From Ciona intestinalis (Eukaryota; Chordata; Ascidiacea; Phlebobranchia; Cionidae), in assembly GCF_000224145.3 (NCBI RefSeq), contig NC_020169.2:4971555-5035554 (forward strand): 64,000 bases of DNA, read 5' to 3'. This document shows, piece by piece, positions 1 to 11,800 of this stretch (position 1 is the first letter of the stretch; each line of letters opens with the position of its first letter). The notes under the pieces are model-generated. The model saw only the letters and a program-made list of their open reading frames with translations. It was not told where the DNA came from and made no database searches. The translations under genes were made by a program, and so were the position numbers.

Positions 1-186
1 AGCTTTCTTTTCAACAACATACAATTCATGATCAAGTTTATCTTTAACCAGACCACCAGTTCTCAATTCCAAACGTTGCTTATCAAGATTGTCCTCTAAA
101 TCAGTCAAATCGATTTTGTTCCTCCAATTTTTCTTTTTGTTTTTATTCCATCGCTTCGTGCCTACTTTACGCTGTTTTTCGATCAT
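1..186 (-). CDS. NOP53: NOP53 (GLTSCR2) ribosome-biogenesis protein, 5' part only
   Basis: A 62-codon open frame starts at an ATG at 184-186 and runs off the left edge of the window. It is very basic at the start (repeated KxNKKK/RxKR runs), followed by an acidic helix and an 'RTGGL' motif before 'ELYVVEK'. The order basic NKK..W block, 'D..DLED.L...RLE.RTGGL', then 'L(Y/F)V(V/D)' matches the N-terminal conserved block of NOP53/GLTSCR2, a nucleolar 60S assembly factor that binds 5S RNP and recruits the exosome. No intron is seen in this part. It is on the same strand as GATD1, about 1.1 kb downstream of it. Only the N-terminus is present, so the call rests on one conserved block. Confidence 0.75.
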   Translation of the reverse strand, partial: MIEKQRKVGTKRWNKNKKKNWRNKIDLTDLEDNLDKQRLELRTGGLVKDKLDHELYVVEKKA

Positions 187-1271
187 ACTTGATGATCGCT
201 GTTACTGTAATCCTTAGAATTGAAACCTAATGGAGAAAAAAAGGTGAAATTAACAATCTAATCATTTAATTTATATATTTTTTCAATATAAAACACCACA
301 TAATAAATTCCACGCTGACCACGTATCAACCTTATGCACATTAGAAGTTGTGCTACATTTCATCGCTATAGCGAAACCGGTGACGTTTCGACCCCTATAT
401 GACGACACAACAACGTTTCTTTAATGATTCGAATAGTAAAAAAAATGTTGCATTGACTTTTAACTGGTAATGTTATCTGTATTTTTGTTACATGAAATAA
501 TGTTGGGTAAAGAGTAAAAAGAACGACTCGTAAGTATTATGTGTATACCGGGTAAATGAACGTAGGTAACTGTTGTGCCTTCCGGTGTAATACCATTTGG
601 ATGATATCAAATTACAACATAAACGTACCTTGTGTTTAAAACAGCTTTCTGCTATTATAATACAATACTATGCTGCTATCCTATGGTTCACTGGCAGTTT
701 GTGCTAAAATAACAGGACCCTACTACTTATGGTCATATCTAATCCTGTGAAATGCACGGCTGGTAAATTTTCCGTTGAGGCGACTATTGTTGTCGAATCA
801 TAAATGTCCACCCTGGCATGCTCATTTATAATACCTAACCAAGCGCTACTTATGAATTTATGATGACGGTGTTATATATTCCTTTTTAATGAAGACCATC
901 GAAATTGAAATCATACCTAAATATGTTTCAAAGCTTGGCAACTGCAGCCTTTTGGAAAGGTCATGTTATCCAGAAACCTCCTAGACATGAAATTAATAAA
1001 ATATACGCAACAATATACATATGCGAAAGCAATTGCACATAACTCTCGGATCAAAATGAAATGAAGAAAAATGACATACACATTGATATTAAAAATGGCT
1101 TGTTTGACACATACTAAAAGTTGGAAAATTTAAGGTAGAACATTAGTTAATCACTTTATATGCTTCTTGAAAATTATTACAATTTTATAGGTGAAATTCA
1201 TTTTTTCGATACAGTTTAAATGACCGTTAATATATATTGAAGAGGCACATACATTTAAAGTTGATCGTTTT
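187..1271. other. Intergenic region between GATD1 3' end and NOP53 5' end
   Basis: AT-rich spacer of about 1.1 kb. I see no open frame with splice support, no RNA gene and no copy of the MITE or SINE families found elsewhere in the window. It should hold the NOP53 promoter (right part of the spacer next to 186) and the GATD1 3' UTR. Confidence 0.5.
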
Positions 1272-2623
1272 TCAAATAGCATTACAAGCTAAGATTAAAT
1301 TTTGAACAGCAGTTAATGTAGATTGAGAATTCTGGCCTGTGATTAAATGTCTATCAATGACCACGTGTACACCATCCGCTATACTAGCTGCAAAACAAGT
1401 ATAATAAAAAGGTTAAAAAGTTTTAACCATAGCTCCGCAGGCATTGTAACCAAAATGATTTAGTTTACTATTAATTTTGACTGTTTTTTTTCTGTATAAT
1501 TTTCTTTCGTTTTCATGTAAACTGGCCAATCACTAACCTGTATATGATGCAAAGTTATCTTTCGCAAAATCTTCAAACACAAGAGGCAGTGTCATAAAAT
1601 TCTTAAGTTGTATCATTTCATATACAGATGGACCAGTTAGACTGTAGCCTTCACAACACCAACCAGTGTTATTAAGCTTGCCTGCTGCTAATGCCACTGT
1701 CCCAAAACCAACTGCACATATCGGCTCTGCAAACAAAAATTAAACAAAAGCGTATGGTTATGAAAATGCAATCAAAACATGATGAAACATACTTGCCCTT
1801 TTATAAATTTTGGGGTATAAAAATTAATTAAGAATATTTATGTCATGACAAACAGTTTAACTGATACAAAAGTAGCGTAACCAATAAAATGGTGCCTCCA
1901 AGATTGATTCCAAACTAGACAACATACTTTTTTCATTCATAAAGTGTCTTATCACATGCATCATTGTATCATGGGAAGCCAGATCAAACTGCGCTCCAGG
2001 CGAGCTTGGTATCAGGAGGGCAGCAAATCTTGAAGGATCAACTGATTCCAGCTTTAATGGAGACGCATAGCTTTTGGTTCTGAAATCTGTGATCCATTTT
2101 CTGTTTGTTTCATGAACATTGACAAAATCGATTGGAATACCCTATGTGTAAAGTGACATCAGTTTGATCTATACTACAGGTAAGAAACTATTAAAATATT
2201 CCTATTATTGTAAATTGATGTACACGTAGTCCAAGTCTAATGTATATATTATTAAATATAGGTGTTATTTTAGGACTTTAAATTGAACAATTAAGCAAAA
2301 ATGTTAAACTAGCCCTGAGTAATGTACCCACAGTTAAAACGTGACACAAAAATAATAAATTCAACCTGCATGCGCTAAAATATTATTGTACCTGTGGTGT
2401 TGCAATTGCTAGAGTAAAAGCAGAGTTTGTGAGTGTAAATGCATGTATGAAGGATTGAGCACATACTCCTGCAACAAAAGTTCCAGTATTACAGTGTACA
2501 TATTTAATTTGTCATTGAAACAAAATGTTTTAAGTCAAACATTATAAATGAAACATTTATACACGTACCTTCTTTATGGCTACTACAAACCACCAAGCAA
2601 GACGGTTTTGAATGATCAGTCAT
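1272..2623 (-). CDS. GATD1: GATD1 (PDDC1), DJ-1/PfpI glutamine-amidotransferase-like protein
   Basis: Five exons on the minus strand: 2569-2623, 2392-2468, 1928-2141, 1538-1726, 1272-1387. They total 651 nt (216 aa plus stop), with GT-AG borders and continuous phases. Human GATD1 is about 220 aa. Matching motifs in order are 'GVCAQSF.HAFT' near residue 19, '[14 protein letters not shown]' in the middle, 'KPICAVG' with the likely nucleophile-elbow cysteine at about residue 119, 'SYSLTGPSV', 'LPLVFEDF' and a C-terminal '[13 protein letters not shown]'. The fold is the class I glutamine-amidotransferase-like/DJ-1 fold; the cellular role of GATD1 is not well established. The start at 2621-2623 is the only ATG that fits the first exon. 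No upstream exon is needed. Divergent to the SLC45 gene. Confidence 0.93.
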
Positions 2624-3272
2624 CACCTTAACTTGATGGACCAGTTTCAAGGAATATACAACACTCTGGTTTAACAATATATCCTATTTTTTTGCTTTTC
2701 CAAGGCAGGATTGTACATGAAGACGTTGATGAAGACAACTGAAAATTTAGGGAAAATTGCAGGGAATACCCCAATCCATTACTATGGGACGCAAACCAGT
2801 CCCCAATATTATATTGCACTGCACAACTAAACACGTTGACGTGTTGTGCATTGGGGTCACAGTAATTATTATTTTGAGAAGTTTTTCGTATCGTTAATAC
2901 ATTGTTACTTAAAGCCACACGTTGCCAGCAATACTAAACTAATTCGATCAGGCGTTAATTCATTACTAACAATAATTTATTTGAGTCGCATTGCCCATAG
3001 CACTTCCCTGCCTTGACCCGTTAATCTATACTCCCGTGACATAGCCAGCATATTAAATGCGTGAGGATTACAAGGATTAAAGTTGTTACAAGGAAGTAGT
3101 ACTTCCAAACTCGGAATTAATGAAAAGTCAATTAATTGTGGATTAGAATAATAACCTTTTTCGGACAGCAGATTTAGAATTCAACATAAAAAGACCTTGT
3201 TCACAGCAGGCAATGCATCATTGTACAGATTTGGTATAGGCTGCAGTTCAGTACTTGCGATATACAATCAGA
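2624..3272. other. Divergent upstream region of GATD1 (-) and SLC45 (+)
   Basis: About 650 bp separate the two start codons. A 96-codon open stretch on the minus strand here (2628-2918) starts at GTG, has no splice support and no family resemblance, so I treat the region as a shared promoter/5' UTR. No clear TATA box was identified. Confidence 0.45.
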
Positions 3273-6200
3273 ATGCCAGTACAAGTCGTTGACTACGAAG
3301 AGTCGAATCCTGGATACTCTCCCAGTGGGTATGATGTTGAAAACGTTGAGACTTTTTTCGGAGATCAACCAGATTCTCCAACTGCGCCTTTGTATCCGAT
3401 CGATTATGTTGGAGATACGACTAAGAAACTGCGGAAAGTAAAAGTCGGCAGACGAACATTCGAGGTTGAAGAAGCGGTAGATAAGTATAAGAATTCAGAG
3501 CAGAAAACTGTATTAGACGAAGCAAAACTGGAAATCGAGCAGAATCGTATGTCAAGTGACTTAATACAAAAAGAGAGTTACCAGCAGGCCATGGGTACAT
3601 CAATGTCCAACTATGTATCGCTAGAAAACGGCGAACAAACTGGAGACGTGCAGCGTAGCGCGCATCAATCGCGGAAAATTCGGAGAAGGCACCGCAGGAC
3701 AAACTCTGTGTGTTCGGTTCCGATTTCTACGATTTCAGCGTTTTCTGCTTTCAGTAAAACTTCAAGACGAACTGTGGTGCCTCCGAAACGAACCCGGTGT
3801 CAAATGATGATGAACAGTGCAATCATGTTTGGTCGAGAGTTCTGCTATGCAGTCGAAGCTGGCCTCACAACACCAATTCTCCTAAGTATAGGACTTCCTT
3901 CCAACATGTACAGCTTGGTATGGGTGATAAGTCCAATAATGGGCTTCGTGCTGCAACCAATAATTGGAAACCTCAGCGATAGGTTAGTTTCCACTTAAAA
4001 CTAGAAAAAAATGGTTTATTTAACCGGTTTATTCCTTGCTGTTTTTTTTTCAAGTGGCCACGTATAGTTTAAGCGGTAACTTAATAATAGATTTGAATCT
4101 GCACAGGTGCTCCTGCCGCTGGGGGCGACGCAGACCCTTTATCCTTGCCCTATCCTTTCTTTTGCTCATTGGAATGACGTTTTTCTTGAATGGAGAACAG
4201 ATTGTGTCATTGTTTGATACGAGAGTGAACGGACGAAGAGATACGGACCCAAGGTATACATGTGATTCAATTTTTACCCACACGATTATATAGTAGTCTG
4301 GGGCGAGATCGGACATCTTTAGCACATAATATTCGAATATCTTGACCGTGTTTTAAACAATTTACAACGATATATAAAAGTCGTGAGAACGTTTCGATAT
4401 TTCTTTGAATGTTTTTTATTTTCTACCAAATAGGACGAGAAAATATAATAGAAAGCTGCCCCATCTCCCCCCACCCGACTATACCATATTTTATTTAACT
4501 TAATGTTCCTGTGCAGGTCCCTCATCATTGCTGCTATCTGTGTAACCATCATAGGTGTGGTTATATTTGACTTCAGCGCGGATTTTATAGAAGGACCGAT
4601 TCGAGCGTATGCTATGGATGTTTGCGATGAAGAAGACACGAGAATCAATCTGTTTTACCAGGCTGTGTTTACAGGTAACTGTCAAACACTACATAAAGCG
4701 TTTAGGGAAAGATATTTTAGAATAAAAGTTCCTGTTAATCTCACTATCTTATACGAATAAACGTGCTAAACTGTTCAGCGGCATCGCTATGGGGTTAGCT
4801 TTGGGAAAACGAAAAATTTTAACATTGTGTGAGGTTCATATGAGGTAGTACCCTAGGTGAATGAATGAATGAATGTAACTTACTTTATCCTCGCGTGGCC
4901 GGAAAACGACAGTCGTTATCACACGGGTTTAACACCTCGTGCCAGCTTACGAGTTGCCATGTATGTTACTTTGTGGGTGATTATTTAATTGAATTTNNNN
5001 NNNNNNNNNNNNNNNNNNNNNNNNNNNNNNNNNNNNNNNNNNNNNNTAACCACTACGCCACGGCGCCGGACAGCTGTCAGGATAATGACCCAACTCTGGT
5101 CTAATCTCAGGTCTCATGGCGTGCCATACTACAAGATTTAACCCACGTAGAATTAAAGTATTAAACGACAATTATTAAGCGTGTTGTTTATAATAGGTGC
5201 CGGAGGAGCGTTTGGCTACGCAAGTGGAGGCGTGTCTTGGACGAACGACACGTCTCTTGGTCGATGGTTTCCAACAGATAGACAAGTGGTGTACACTGCT
5301 GCTGCAGTTGTTTTCATCACAACTTGTGTGTGTAACCTGATCAGTATTCCTGAAGCGAACCCGGTAAGTGGAGTGATTGTGCTTAAATGATAACACCAAC
5401 ATATCGTTAACAGCTGATGTTGTTTTAACATTACGTCTTTTCTATTTTGTTTACTCCAACCTTCGTCACCGTGACCGTGACCGACGAGAGAAAATAATAG
5501 ACATAAATTCACGTTGTGTTTTTAGAAAAAGAAGACTGCAAGCAAACGGAAGTTAAACCAGTCTGATGCAAACGTTGGCGGTGATACTTCTGCGAATCGA
5601 AAAATGTCTATGAAAAAAATTCAAAACGTCGTCGATGCCAATCAGAACTATATCGACCAAGATAAACAGAACTCTTTGATGAAGCCTGTCCGGGTGGAGG
5701 ATATCGTGTTGTACAACATCATGAGACAAAACCGGAACAAACTATTCAATGTGTTCGAAGCCAATCAGGATAGTTTAGGTTACGTGACGGAACGGGACTT
5801 CGGAAAACTTCTGAAGATTGTGAATACTGGTGGATTGGCGAAATATAGTAGGAAGTACAGAAGACGAAGATCATCTTCAAGAAATCGGGCGAAGTTGACA
5901 AGAAAGAATGGGAAGGCGAAGAAATCTCAAAATGGAGAAAGCAGCGGCTTAACTTACGGAACCTTCCTGAACAATCCGGAGATGGATATGAATCAAACAC
6001 CATACCAAACTGCTTCTCACTACCCAGCAAGCAACCCTGCATTCCCCACTGCACCACCTTCGTATCAAAGCCAATCTAGCGTCGGGAGACTGGATAACAA
6101 CTTCACTAAATTGTCTCCGAGTCAATACAACCAAGTTCTTGAAGCTAGATCTGTGTTCCCTACAGCTCCAGCTTTGAAAGATATTAGCAATAGTAGTTCG

Positions 6201-8183
6201 TACCCAAGGAACAGTTACAGTAGTGGTTCAGGTAAATATAATTTACACTTTTGTAATGCATATTATCCGTATCTCCGACAATATTCATATGAAACAAAGC
6301 GTGGGCTGTGTTATAAGACGCGAAGTTGTAAATTCGACTGGAGTAAATGAGAAGCAAATTAATGCTTTTAATACACATATAATTACCAATCGGTACGTCC
6401 TTTTTTTAGTAAAAACAAAATTGAACTGACCTGGAAATACATTGTTATTTTTTATTATAGAATCCGAAACAACATCTACATCGCTCACGGCAGATGATTT
6501 GGATCAAATCCAGTTCTCTCCTTACGCCGAAGTCGATCCAATGCAATCGAAACTTCTCGATCTTCGAGCCAAGAATCCGACCAAATCACCAAAAAGAAAG
6601 AAGCTTTCGCCAAACGATAACGACATGATAGAGATTGGTGGCTCCGTATCAGATGATGAGGCTGCACCAAATAAAACTGAAGACCAGCACGGCGAGGTTG
6701 GAGGGTTGAAAAGTCTGGTTCGCTCGATTTCTTCCATGCCAAAAGATCTGAGGTGAGATGGTTGAAAATGTTTGATATGGAGCAGGTTTTAGGATATTGG
6801 TGAAGTAATATTCTGTAATAAATTTTGTTCGCATATACACATAGGAATTACTGTAACTTTCGTCTGTCAAGTATACGAATTGTATTGGATCCGCCTTAAC
6901 CTATATATTGGCTAACATACCCTTGCGTCGCGACAGCTAAGTTAAATTCACAAGCTACATAACACAACGGAAAATGTCAAAATAAAAAACTTTTTTTGCT
7001 TACTTTTTCATCGCTCATTTTTGTTTCCATTCAGAAATTTATGTATTTGCCATTTAATCGGGTGGATCGCCTTTCTATGTATGGCTCTCTTCTTCACTGA
7101 TTTCGTTGGACAAGTAGTTCTGCAAGGGGATCCACGTTCGCCTCCCAACTCACGACAAGGAACCTTGTACAGACGAGGTGTAGAAGTTGGAAATTGGGGG
7201 CTTACCATAAACGCTGCTGTTTCTTCGATATATTGCTGTAAGGGAATTTAAACTTAGTAAAACTGATTAATACGTCATGTTTGACTTTGAACGTTGATGT
7301 TTCGACACCTAAAAAAAATATAGTAAGGTTGGGTAAAATGGAACACCTTTAGTACATAATGTCCAAATGTTCTGATGTTTACTACCAAGTCGGAGGGAAT
7401 CATCTTTCCCCACCCTATTATACCACTTTTGACACGATGTTAAGACTCTTGACTTACAACGATTCCGCTTTAAAATGACCATTACACAAATCTTTGTATC
7501 ACATTTGCAGTTTTGATGAAGCCCTTGATGCGACGAGTTGGTCCAAAAACGCTTTATATATTCGGCTATTTAACTTTCTCAGTCGGTTGTCTGGTTGTGG
7601 CACTCGTACCCAGCATATACCTCGTTCTATCTCTATCCTCTATCATTGGGATCATGTCTGCCACGCTTTACACTGTACCGTATCTGCTCGTGGCACAATA
7701 TCATGAAGAATATAAGGTATAGTGTTGTGGGATAAGATGGATCCCGTTTGCATATAATATTCAATATTTCCTGAACAGGTTTTAACAAATGACAACCTAT
7801 TTTACAGTCGTGAGAATACGGTTACATAACTGTTTAATACCCTTTGTTTACTCCCAAATGGAACGAAAAAAAGAAAATAAAACATGTATCATCCTAACCC
7901 AACCAACTTTATAACTTTCCTTGATATTCCATACCTAACCTTCATGTTATCTTAACTTTCGTTTTTCTGTTCATTATAGCAATGGAAAGGAACATCAAAA
8001 GAGCGTGGCATCGGTACTGACTGTGCGCTTATAACTTGCATGATACAACTCGCTCAAATCATTACCGGCCTTGGTATTGGCGCTCTGGTAAACATTGTTG
8101 ATACTGTAACTGTAACTGTGATCACCGCTTCTATTGTGGCTTTCCTTGGCATGCTCTGGGCGGCGTTTTTCGTCAAATACTGA
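3273..8183 (+). CDS. SLC45: SLC45-family proton/sugar symporter (SLC45A1/A4-like)
   Basis: Nine exons: 3273-3982, 4107-4253, 4517-4674, 5197-5363, 5526-6231, 6461-6752, 7035-7237, 7511-7716, 7980-8183. Total 2793 nt, 930 aa, all phases continuous. Residues 1-175 are a hydrophilic cytoplasmic tail. The first six-helix bundle starts at about residue 178 ('[13 protein letters not shown]') and contains 'GNLSDR' followed by the family signature 'RWGRRRPF' across the exon 1/2 junction. A very long loop (about 394-726, serine- and lysine-rich) precedes the second bundle ('[18 protein letters not shown]', '[10 protein letters not shown]', 'TLYTVPYLL', '[16 protein letters not shown]'). These C-terminal motifs are characteristic of SLC45A1/A4, plasma-membrane H+-coupled sugar carriers. 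The start is ATG at 3273; the frame is open a little further upstream without an ATG. An N gap lies in intron 3. Longer than human paralogues (about 750-800 aa) mainly through the tail and loop. Confidence 0.93.
4291..4483 (-). repeat. MITE family copy in SLC45 intron 2
   Basis: Starts TAGTAGTCTGGGGCGAGATC and ends CATCTCCCCCCACCCGACTA. The interior has 'GACCGTGTTTTAAACAATTT' and 'CAAATAGGACGAGAAAATA'. It fills most of the intron. Confidence 0.75.
4863..5165 (-). repeat. SINE-like element with tRNA-like box and (CATT)n tail, interrupted by an N gap
   Basis: Read on the minus strand it begins 'TTCTACGTGGGTTAAATC', continues 'GACCTGAGATTAGACCAGAG' and 'GCGCCGTGGCGTAGTGGTTA' (resembling a tRNA A box), then the gap, then 'GTTTTCCGGCCACGCGAGGA' and a CATTCATTCATTCA tail. 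Fragments of the same sequence recur through the window. It lies in SLC45 intron 3. Confidence 0.65.
4997..5046. other. Assembly gap (50 N)
   Basis: Fifty N bases inside a SINE-like repeat in SLC45 intron 3. The flanking exons join in frame without it. Confidence 0.99.
7321..7422 (-). repeat. MITE family copy with internal deletion (about 100 bp)
   Basis: Has both ends (TAGTAAGGTTGGGTAAAATG and CTTTCCCCACCCTATTATA) but only half of the interior. SLC45 intron 7. Confidence 0.65.
7720..7912 (-). repeat. MITE family copy starting at the SLC45 exon 8 donor
   Basis: 'TATAGTGTTGTGGGATAAGA' begins two bases after the exon 8 boundary (AAG|GTATAG), so the donor site overlaps the element's end. The right end 'ATCCTAACCCAACCAACTTT' is diverged. 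Confidence 0.6.
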
Positions 8184-8818
8184 TTAGTCGTTATTACAAA
8201 CGTGCGCGCTTAAAAAAGGGATGTGAAAAACGCGTCATTTGTGAGTGGACTGTCTAATTGCCTACTTTACGCAATTATTTTATGCTCAAAAACGTTCTAA
8301 TAAGAATAGTGCAGTGTATTGTAACCATAATAAAACTCGTACCATTTATGCTTTTATTTTTGACACTGTTTCGACGATTTTTTATACGGTGGAACTATAA
8401 CACATAAGCAAAAGAAAAAGAAAAATCCTACCTTACTATTTACTACATACGCTGAAAGGAAACATGCAAGAAAAGACAAAATATGCAGTTGAAGCGAAAT
8501 ATTGAATAAAACGGAACATAAACGTGGCATCACTGTGTTAACAGTCGAAAATACAAAATATACAGTTAATGTTAAATAGAACACTGGAACATCTTTACCA
8601 AATATACAAAGCGAGGCATTCAGGTCGTGGGACAAAGCGACGTTCACATAACAGGTATGCTGTTTTATACGTGAGAGTTTTAAGATTTAATTTCGGTTAA
8701 GCTGTTTAGTAAACGCCGCTTCAAAAGTAAAAGTGAAAAAGTTTTCTAACTTAACCGTTTTTTCGAACCGGACCGTCCGCCCCAGGTCTTGGATTCGACT
8801 CATCCAGTGTTGCTCTTT
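8184..8818. other. Convergent 3' region between SLC45 (+) and the Ly6/FN3/CCP/VWA gene (-)
   Basis: About 635 bp holding the 3' UTRs of two converging genes. No additional gene is supported. If the minus-strand gene is translated in the alternative frame after the C8 tract at 8864-8871, its coding sequence would extend into this region to about 8709-8760. Confidence 0.5.
8329..8334 (+). terminator. Poly(A) signal AATAAA of the SLC45 gene
   Basis: A canonical AATAAA lies 146 bases after the SLC45 stop codon, on the coding strand. No competing hexamer is closer to the stop. Confidence 0.6.
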
Positions 8819-11800
8819 CTATTCCCGGCACCTCCGGAGGAGCAACGGGCTCTCCTGATCCTTCCCCCCCCTGGGAGCACGAGTTTGTGCCACAGCCTCT
8901 TCTATGCTTCCAGTTGCATCAACTCTCGCCCAGAAATCTTCGTCCTCTCGATCTTGCTTCATTGCAGCTCGTTGTCGGTTTCGTAAAATGATTTCTCTAA
9001 AATTACAAAAAATAAATTATTAAAATTCCGCAATCAGTTATTTCGTGTATTTTCAAAATCCGTCGCTTTATTGTTGTTAAAAACTAAAACGATTCACGCT
9101 TTATAACTAATTTAGATATTTTTCATAATTTGCAATTGTTTTCAAAAGCGGAACTTCGGCGCAAATAAAAACATAATAAATCACAGGTATGAGTTCTTAC
9201 CTTTGCTGATATTTAAACTGGCAAGGCAACCAACATACATCCTGTGTTAAAGTGTCACTAAGTTCATCTGCCAGCCTTTCATAACCGTTATCGATAATTT
9301 GTAAATATTCGGTGCCGGAAGAAATATCTTGAAGTTGGGCTAAATTCATTCGGTTCATTCTGTTAATCAGTCCGACCACGTACATCTGTGACACAAACAT
9401 TATTCAATTAACATCAAGCCACTAACAGCATAAGAGGAATAAAACACTATAGCATACATTTTATAATTCCGAAAAACAACAGGTCGGAAAATATCCGCAA
9501 AACGATAGTCGTTAAAAACGTTATAAAATGTTAAAACTGACTGTAAGCAAAATAGCAGGTAGGAAACTGTATTTAATTTATACGCCGTTCTTTTGCAAAG
9601 AAACGTTCATTTTAATTCTTAGTAATCACTCTTTACAAATCTTACCTTTACATCTTGTTCCTTGAGTGCGTTCGCAGCTCTGAGCACTTCATCAGATGCC
9701 AAACCATCAGTGATCACTACAATGACATCAGGAACACCAGGTCGGTTACCTGGGGCGTGTAGACTGTGGTTGTTCATGTGCCATAACGCGTTACCAGTCA
9801 ATGTGCCTGGAAAAATATTTATATGTTAAAAATCGAAGTCCAGAAATCTTTCGTATTGATTGGCATTGATATAATAACTTGGGGCAAGATGGTCCATGTT
9901 TTCATTCACCTTTATTCTTCAATTTAGTATAGTAGGATGGGGGCAGATGGGACAACTTTAGCACAGAACATCTAAATATCCTGATTGTGTTTTTAACGAT
10001 TAAAAATGGTCTATGGGAGTCGTGAAGATACGGTTTCATAATTCTTTGAATTTTCTTTGTTTACTACTAAATAGGACGAGAAAATAGAATGAAAAGTGTC
10101 CCATCTTCCCCCACCCCACTATAGTAAACAAATTATTTACAGAATTATAATTATCTTCACGACTCCAAAAGAGCGTTGTTAATTTTTAAAACAATTAAGA
10201 AATATAAACATTATAAGCTAACAATATCTATCTTTACCCACAGTCAGTATATTATGTGATATAATATATTAAACTCAAAACACGTAACAACTCACCTCTT
10301 CCTCTGTAAGGCATTCGACGTAGTTTTTGTCTCAGTTCACTAATATTGGAATAATTGCCGATAAGAATTTCGCTATCTCGGTCGAAGTGACGATTGAACC
10401 TTGCCACGCCTACTCGCATGTCGTCAGGACTGATCACGAATTTATCCAACTGTATAAAGGAAAGTATTTGTAAATAGAAAAAAAACGAAAAAAACTGCTA
10501 CTTATAGTCGTTTTTTCCCACCAAGTATGATATGAAAGCATTTACCATACATGCAGTCAAGCATTGTATCTTATATTTCCATATATAGTAGGGCGAGGGA
10601 AGATGGGGTCCCGTTTCATTTATTTTTCTCGTCCCATTTAGTACCAAACAAAGTACATTCAAAGAATTATGAAATCCCCACGACTCCCATAGACGGTTGT
10701 TAAGTGTTTAAAACACGATCAAGATATGTGTAGCCTATATTATGTGTTAAAGTTGTCCCGTCTTCCCCACCCTACTATTTACAGTATACGTCATGTTCAG
10801 ACACATACTATCTGTATTTACTCAAACTTTTTCTGACTAAATAGCATAAAATTAATTACCAAAGCAACTGTGAAGTTGATGAGAAGATTCCAGTTTGATC
10901 GTCCAACAGAAGAGGAAGAGTCAAGGAGGAACATCAGGTCGACAAGCGCATGAGGTGGGCACTTAAGGTCGCAACATGGCGGCTGAGAAGACCAGGTCGA
11001 ACTATGGAATAACAACTCAATAAATACAAGTATATTTTATCTAGCCTTATCGATTGGTGGTACTGGTTTAGTTTTTTGTTTAAAAACAAGTTTTGAGACT
11101 TTGTTTTGATTTTAATGTAAACGAAACAACATGGATGCTTTATACCAAAATAAAGTTGTATTGTAGTCATTTCAGTGGAAGTTTAAGGTTTGGACAACAA
11201 CCCGTCACAAGTTACTTACTCGGATTGGCAAGTCATCTGTGTAGGTCCACCAGCGATTACTAAACCGTTCGGGCAGGTAAAGGTACAATTATCCCCGTAT
11301 CTGTAACCTGTGCAGTTGGTTCGACCACCGTTGACCAATATTTGAGGCGGGACAGGACAATCTAGTAAAAAATGCGCTTAGATAAAAACATGGGATCAAC
11401 GTATTAAAATAAAAAGTGTGTTGAAAGTGTACCTATTACATTCATTCATTCATTCATTCATTCATTCATTCATTCATTCATTCATTCATTCATTCATTCA
11501 TTCATTCATTCATTCATTCATTCATTCATTCATTCATTCATTCATTCATTCATTCATTCATTCATTCATTCATTCATTCATTCATTCATTCATTCATTCA
11601 TTCATTCATTCATTCATTCATTCATTCATTCATTCATTCATTCATTCATTCATTCATTCATTCATTCATTCATTCATTCATTCATTCATTCATTCATTCA
11701 TTCATTCATTTATTCATTTATTCAACACGTGTTTATGGTTAAGTGTTGCCGATGTTGGCTATTAAACAATTGCACGCTTACATTTCCATAATGAACGTAT

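Noticed and set aside
2628..2918. 96-codon minus-strand ORF upstream of GATD1
   Set aside because: Begins at GTG rather than ATG, no similarity I can see, and lies in the divergent promoter region.
3255..3272. Six extra N-terminal codons for SLC45
   Set aside because: The frame is open there but the first codon is TTG; the first ATG is at 3273.
8819..11001. Mosaic gene as complement factor B/C2
   Set aside because: CCP and VWA are adjacent as in factor B, but no trypsin-like domain follows; the remaining exon is a short charged tail.
11418..11765. 115-codon plus-strand ORF made of His-Ser-Phe-Ile repeats
   Set aside because: It is only the translation of the (TTCA)n microsatellite inside an intron of the minus-strand gene.
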